Positions 62,324 through 64,000 of a DNA stretch of 64,000 nt are shown here, in pieces. The notes beneath the pieces are model-generated. The model saw nothing but the letters and a program-made list of their open reading frames with translations. It made no database searches and was not told the DNA's origin. The position numbers and the translations under genes were made by a program. Location of the stretch: NCBI RefSeq assembly GCF_002812805.1, contig NZ_NMUM01000005.1, positions 186,001-250,000 on the forward strand, given 5' to 3'. This DNA is from Microbacterium lacus (GTDB lineage Bacteria; Actinomycetota; Actinomycetes; Actinomycetales; Microbacteriaceae). Position 1 is the first letter of the stretch. Every line of letters begins with the position of its first letter.

Positions 62324-63358
62324 GTGGGGACTGAGAACAGAGCGTTGGTGGGCGATGCCCTCGAGCTCGTCGTGGTGGGCGTGGGGCCTTACCTCGATCG
62401 CATGCTCGCCGATCACGCCAGCGCGCGCGGCATCGACGCCGGACCTATCGTCGATCGTGACCTGGTGAGCATGCTCGGCGTGCTCGCTGGAGCGCCGGCT
62501 TTCTCCGGTGAAGAAGCGACGGCGAACGCCCTCGCCGGCTACGCACGCGAGCTGCAGGCGGTGTGGGATGCCTGGGCGCGCATCCGTCCGTTCGATGCGG
62601 CAGAGACGTACCGCGCCCTGGACACAGCCGCGCGCCTGCTGCAGACCGTCGGGGCCGATGACGAGGCATCGATCGTTCGCGAACTCGCCACCGTCCCCCT
62701 CGCTCTCTTCGCCGCACGCGTGCTCGCCGAGTACGTGGCGGACGATGCTGCGTCGGAGGACGAGTCGCCCGCGCCGGACGAGTCTGCTGCCGCTGCTCAA
62801 GAGGACGAGGCGGATGCTCCTCACGACGAAGACGTGATCGACACCGTGGATGAGGAAGCGGTGGATGAGGAAGCGGTGGATGAGGAAGTCGGCGACGACC
62901 TGATTCGCCCCGTTCGACTCCGTGCCGTGAACCATCCCCGACACGCGGAGCGCGTCGAAGACGCACGTGCCCCCGCATCCATTCGAGCACTGCGCGCGGT
63001 CGATCCCGCCCTCCCGCTCGTGACCTGGTCTGAACTGAGCGACACGATCACGGCGCTCTTGGCGACGGGGCGCCTCGATCCACAGGTGCTTGCGGGATTC
63101 ACACGCCGTAGCCTCGACGAACGAGCACGAGCCGCTGTGGCGGGCGCATTGGGACGCGGCGTGACGATCCGGCCCGAGCACGTCGCCTGGGTCGTTTCGG
63201 TGCTGCGGACTCGATACGCCGGAACGGCGCGCATCACGCGAGCTGCAGCCACGGCGCTCGTCGCCGAGTACATCGCCGAGTTGGCCCCCCGTGCAGGTGT
63301 CGATCCGAGGCGCGTGCGTCAGGACATGATGGCCTGGGTGGACGTCGAGCGCGCCTGA
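62324..63358 (+). CDS. Acidic hypothetical protein with possible HEPN-like N-terminus
   Basis: 344 residues from GTG with AGGGA 8 nt upstream. The N-terminus (VGTENRALVGDALELVVVGV, GPYLDRMLADHASARG) recalls the Swt1/HEPN-type helical domain found with Actinobacterial conflict proteins, but I cannot confirm it. The middle has an acidic stretch with three 15-bp repeats (VDEEA) and the C-terminus is helical (ITALLATGRLDPQVLAGFTR, GVTIRPEHVAWVVSVLRTRY). No enzyme motif seen. Confidence 0.6.
   Translation: MGTENRALVGDALELVVVGVGPYLDRMLADHASARGIDAGPIVDRDLVSMLGVLAGAPAFSGEEATANALAGYARELQAVWDAWARIRPFDAAETYRALDTAARLLQTVGADDEASIVRELATVPLALFAARVLAEYVADDAASEDESPAPDESAAAAQEDEADAPHDEDVIDTVDEEAVDEEAVDEEVGDDLIRPVRLRAVNHPRHAERVEDARAPASIRALRAVDPALPLVTWSELSDTITALLATGRLDPQVLAGFTRRSLDERARAAVAGALGRGVTIRPEHVAWVVSVLRTRYAGTARITRAAATALVAEYIAELAPRAGVDPRRVRQDMMAWVDVERA
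62846..62890. repeat. 15-bp tandem repeat, three copies
   Basis: GTGGATGAGGAAGCG twice then GTGGATGAGGAAGTC, in the acidic linker of the hypothetical protein; encodes V-D-E-E-A/V repeats, in frame. Confidence 0.85.
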
Positions 63359-63433
63359 TCCGCCGTCGTCCTGGCACACTTGCCGAGGGCCTGTCTCTCG
63401 ACGTGACCCTGAGACCCGGGAAGGAGCGCGACG

Positions 63434-64000
63434 GTGGCCGAATGGCTGGTGCTCATCGCGCTCGGTTTGACCGTGGCCTTCACGACGATTCCGATCGTCA
63501 CAACGATCATCGTCGTCCTCTCCGCCGGTGCTTCACGTCCGGGATGGCTCATCACGATCGGTTACGCGGCCGCTCTGCTCGTGATCGTCGGACTGTTCGC
63601 GGGTGTGCTGCACGCCGTGCGCCTGCCGAAGTTCGGCGACGAGACGTTGATCGGCTGGCTCGAGATCGTCGCCGGTGTGCTCATGGTGGTGCTCGGAATC
63701 ATCCAGATCGTGCGGCGTCGCACCTCGCCGCCGCGCTCGTCGCCTCTGGTGCGCGGTGTACGCAACCTCACGCCGACGCTGACCGTCGCGCTCGGGGCCA
63801 GCTTCGCCATCCATCCCGAGGCGCTTCTGCTCACCGCCGCCGCGGCAACACGCGTCCGCCACGAGGACCCGCCCCTCTGGGTCCTGGTGATCATGTTGGC
63901 GGTCTTCGTGGCCGCCTCCGTGTCCACCGTCGCGGGCATCACGGTGCTGTTCTCCGTTGCGCGCGGAGGTGTGCGCGCCCGGATGGAACGATTCCAGGAT
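63434..64000 (+). CDS. GAP/Sap-like membrane protein, partial
   Basis: GTG preceded by GGGAAGGAG. At least 189 residues before the window ends, with about five or six spans: AEWLVLIALGLTVAFTTIPI, VTTIIVVLSAGASRPGWLIT, IGYAAALLVIVGLFAGVLHA, WLEIVAGVLMVVLGIIQIVR and LWVLVIMLAVFVAASVSTVA. The short TTIPI-type turn and SRPG motif resemble the GAP (Sap, sulfolipid-1-addressing) family of actinobacterial transport proteins. The 3' end is missing. Confidence 0.65.
   Translation, partial: MAEWLVLIALGLTVAFTTIPIVTTIIVVLSAGASRPGWLITIGYAAALLVIVGLFAGVLHAVRLPKFGDETLIGWLEIVAGVLMVVLGIIQIVRRRTSPPRSSPLVRGVRNLTPTLTVALGASFAIHPEALLLTAAAATRVRHEDPPLWVLVIMLAVFVAASVSTVAGITVLFSVARGGVRARMERFQD

Overview
The window is high-GC actinobacterial DNA, most likely from Microbacteriaceae and plausibly Microbacterium. 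The evidence is the division gene order murC-ftsQ-ftsZ-yggS-sepF-yggT-wag31-lspA-rluD-dnaE, an actinobacterial qcrCAB/ctaCDEF respiratory supercomplex locus that includes the small ctaF subunit, a DUF3043 protein, NrdR next to pyrD, and many genes whose start codon lies 6 nt after a TANNNT-type -10 box, as in leaderless transcription. The genus is inferred from gene content only.

Bases 1-13215 are a tightly packed minus-strand phage early region of about 27 genes, most overlapping by 1-4 bp. It encodes a truncated AAA-type ATPase, a YqaJ-type exonuclease, a short RecT/Red-beta-like protein, an HTH replication-initiator-like protein, a J-domain-like protein, a C5 cytosine methyltransferase, a beta-class adenine or N4-cytosine methyltransferase, a RuvC-like resolvase, NrdH, SSB, two HNH proteins, a GIY-YIG-like protein, an ASCH-domain protein, an XF1762-like protein and several Cys-rich small proteins. 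No integrase, att site or structural gene is visible. The region runs off the left edge.

An IS1182-type insertion sequence (13216-14939, flanked by CTAG on both sides) joins the truncated phage gene directly to the -10 region of murC. murG, the usual upstream neighbour, is absent. This is either an IS-mediated rearrangement or a join made at a repeated IS during assembly.

Bases 14956-33364 hold cell-wall and division genes (murC, ftsQ, ftsZ, yggS, sepF, yggT, wag31, lspA, rluD), then a GNAT gene, dnaE, a membrane protein, hisD, nrdR, pyrD, a DUF3043 gene, an M20 peptidase and an A-type iron-sulfur carrier. Bases 33472-42294 hold the respiratory locus: ctaC-ctaD-ctaF forward, followed by a PP2C phosphatase broken by two compensating frameshifts, then a rhodanese, and ctaE-qcrC-qcrA-qcrB in reverse.

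Bases 42438-48563 carry trpD, a PHP-domain protein, an MFS transporter preceded by a six-codon leader ORF, a 5'-3' exonuclease, a sorbosone-dehydrogenase-like lipoprotein and two small membrane proteins. Bases 48613-57539 look like an amine or amino-acid catabolic neighbourhood: a copper amine oxidase with a His-rich tail, a membrane partner, two divergent APC permeases, an IclR regulator, an SDR, a DUF427 protein and an isocitrate lyase/PEP mutase-family enzyme. The right end has a flavoprotein monooxygenase, a FUSC-like transporter, NAD(P)-binding proteins, an HxlR regulator with an apparent operator, a DksA/TraR protein, an acidic protein of unknown function and the start of a GAP-like membrane protein.

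No stretch longer than 300 bases lacks a gene. The longest gaps (52852-53072, 14763-14955, 17404-17586 and 37804-37961) are covered under the features or findings, except 17404-17586 upstream of ftsZ, where no clear element is visible. No tRNA, rRNA or CRISPR array was recognised.
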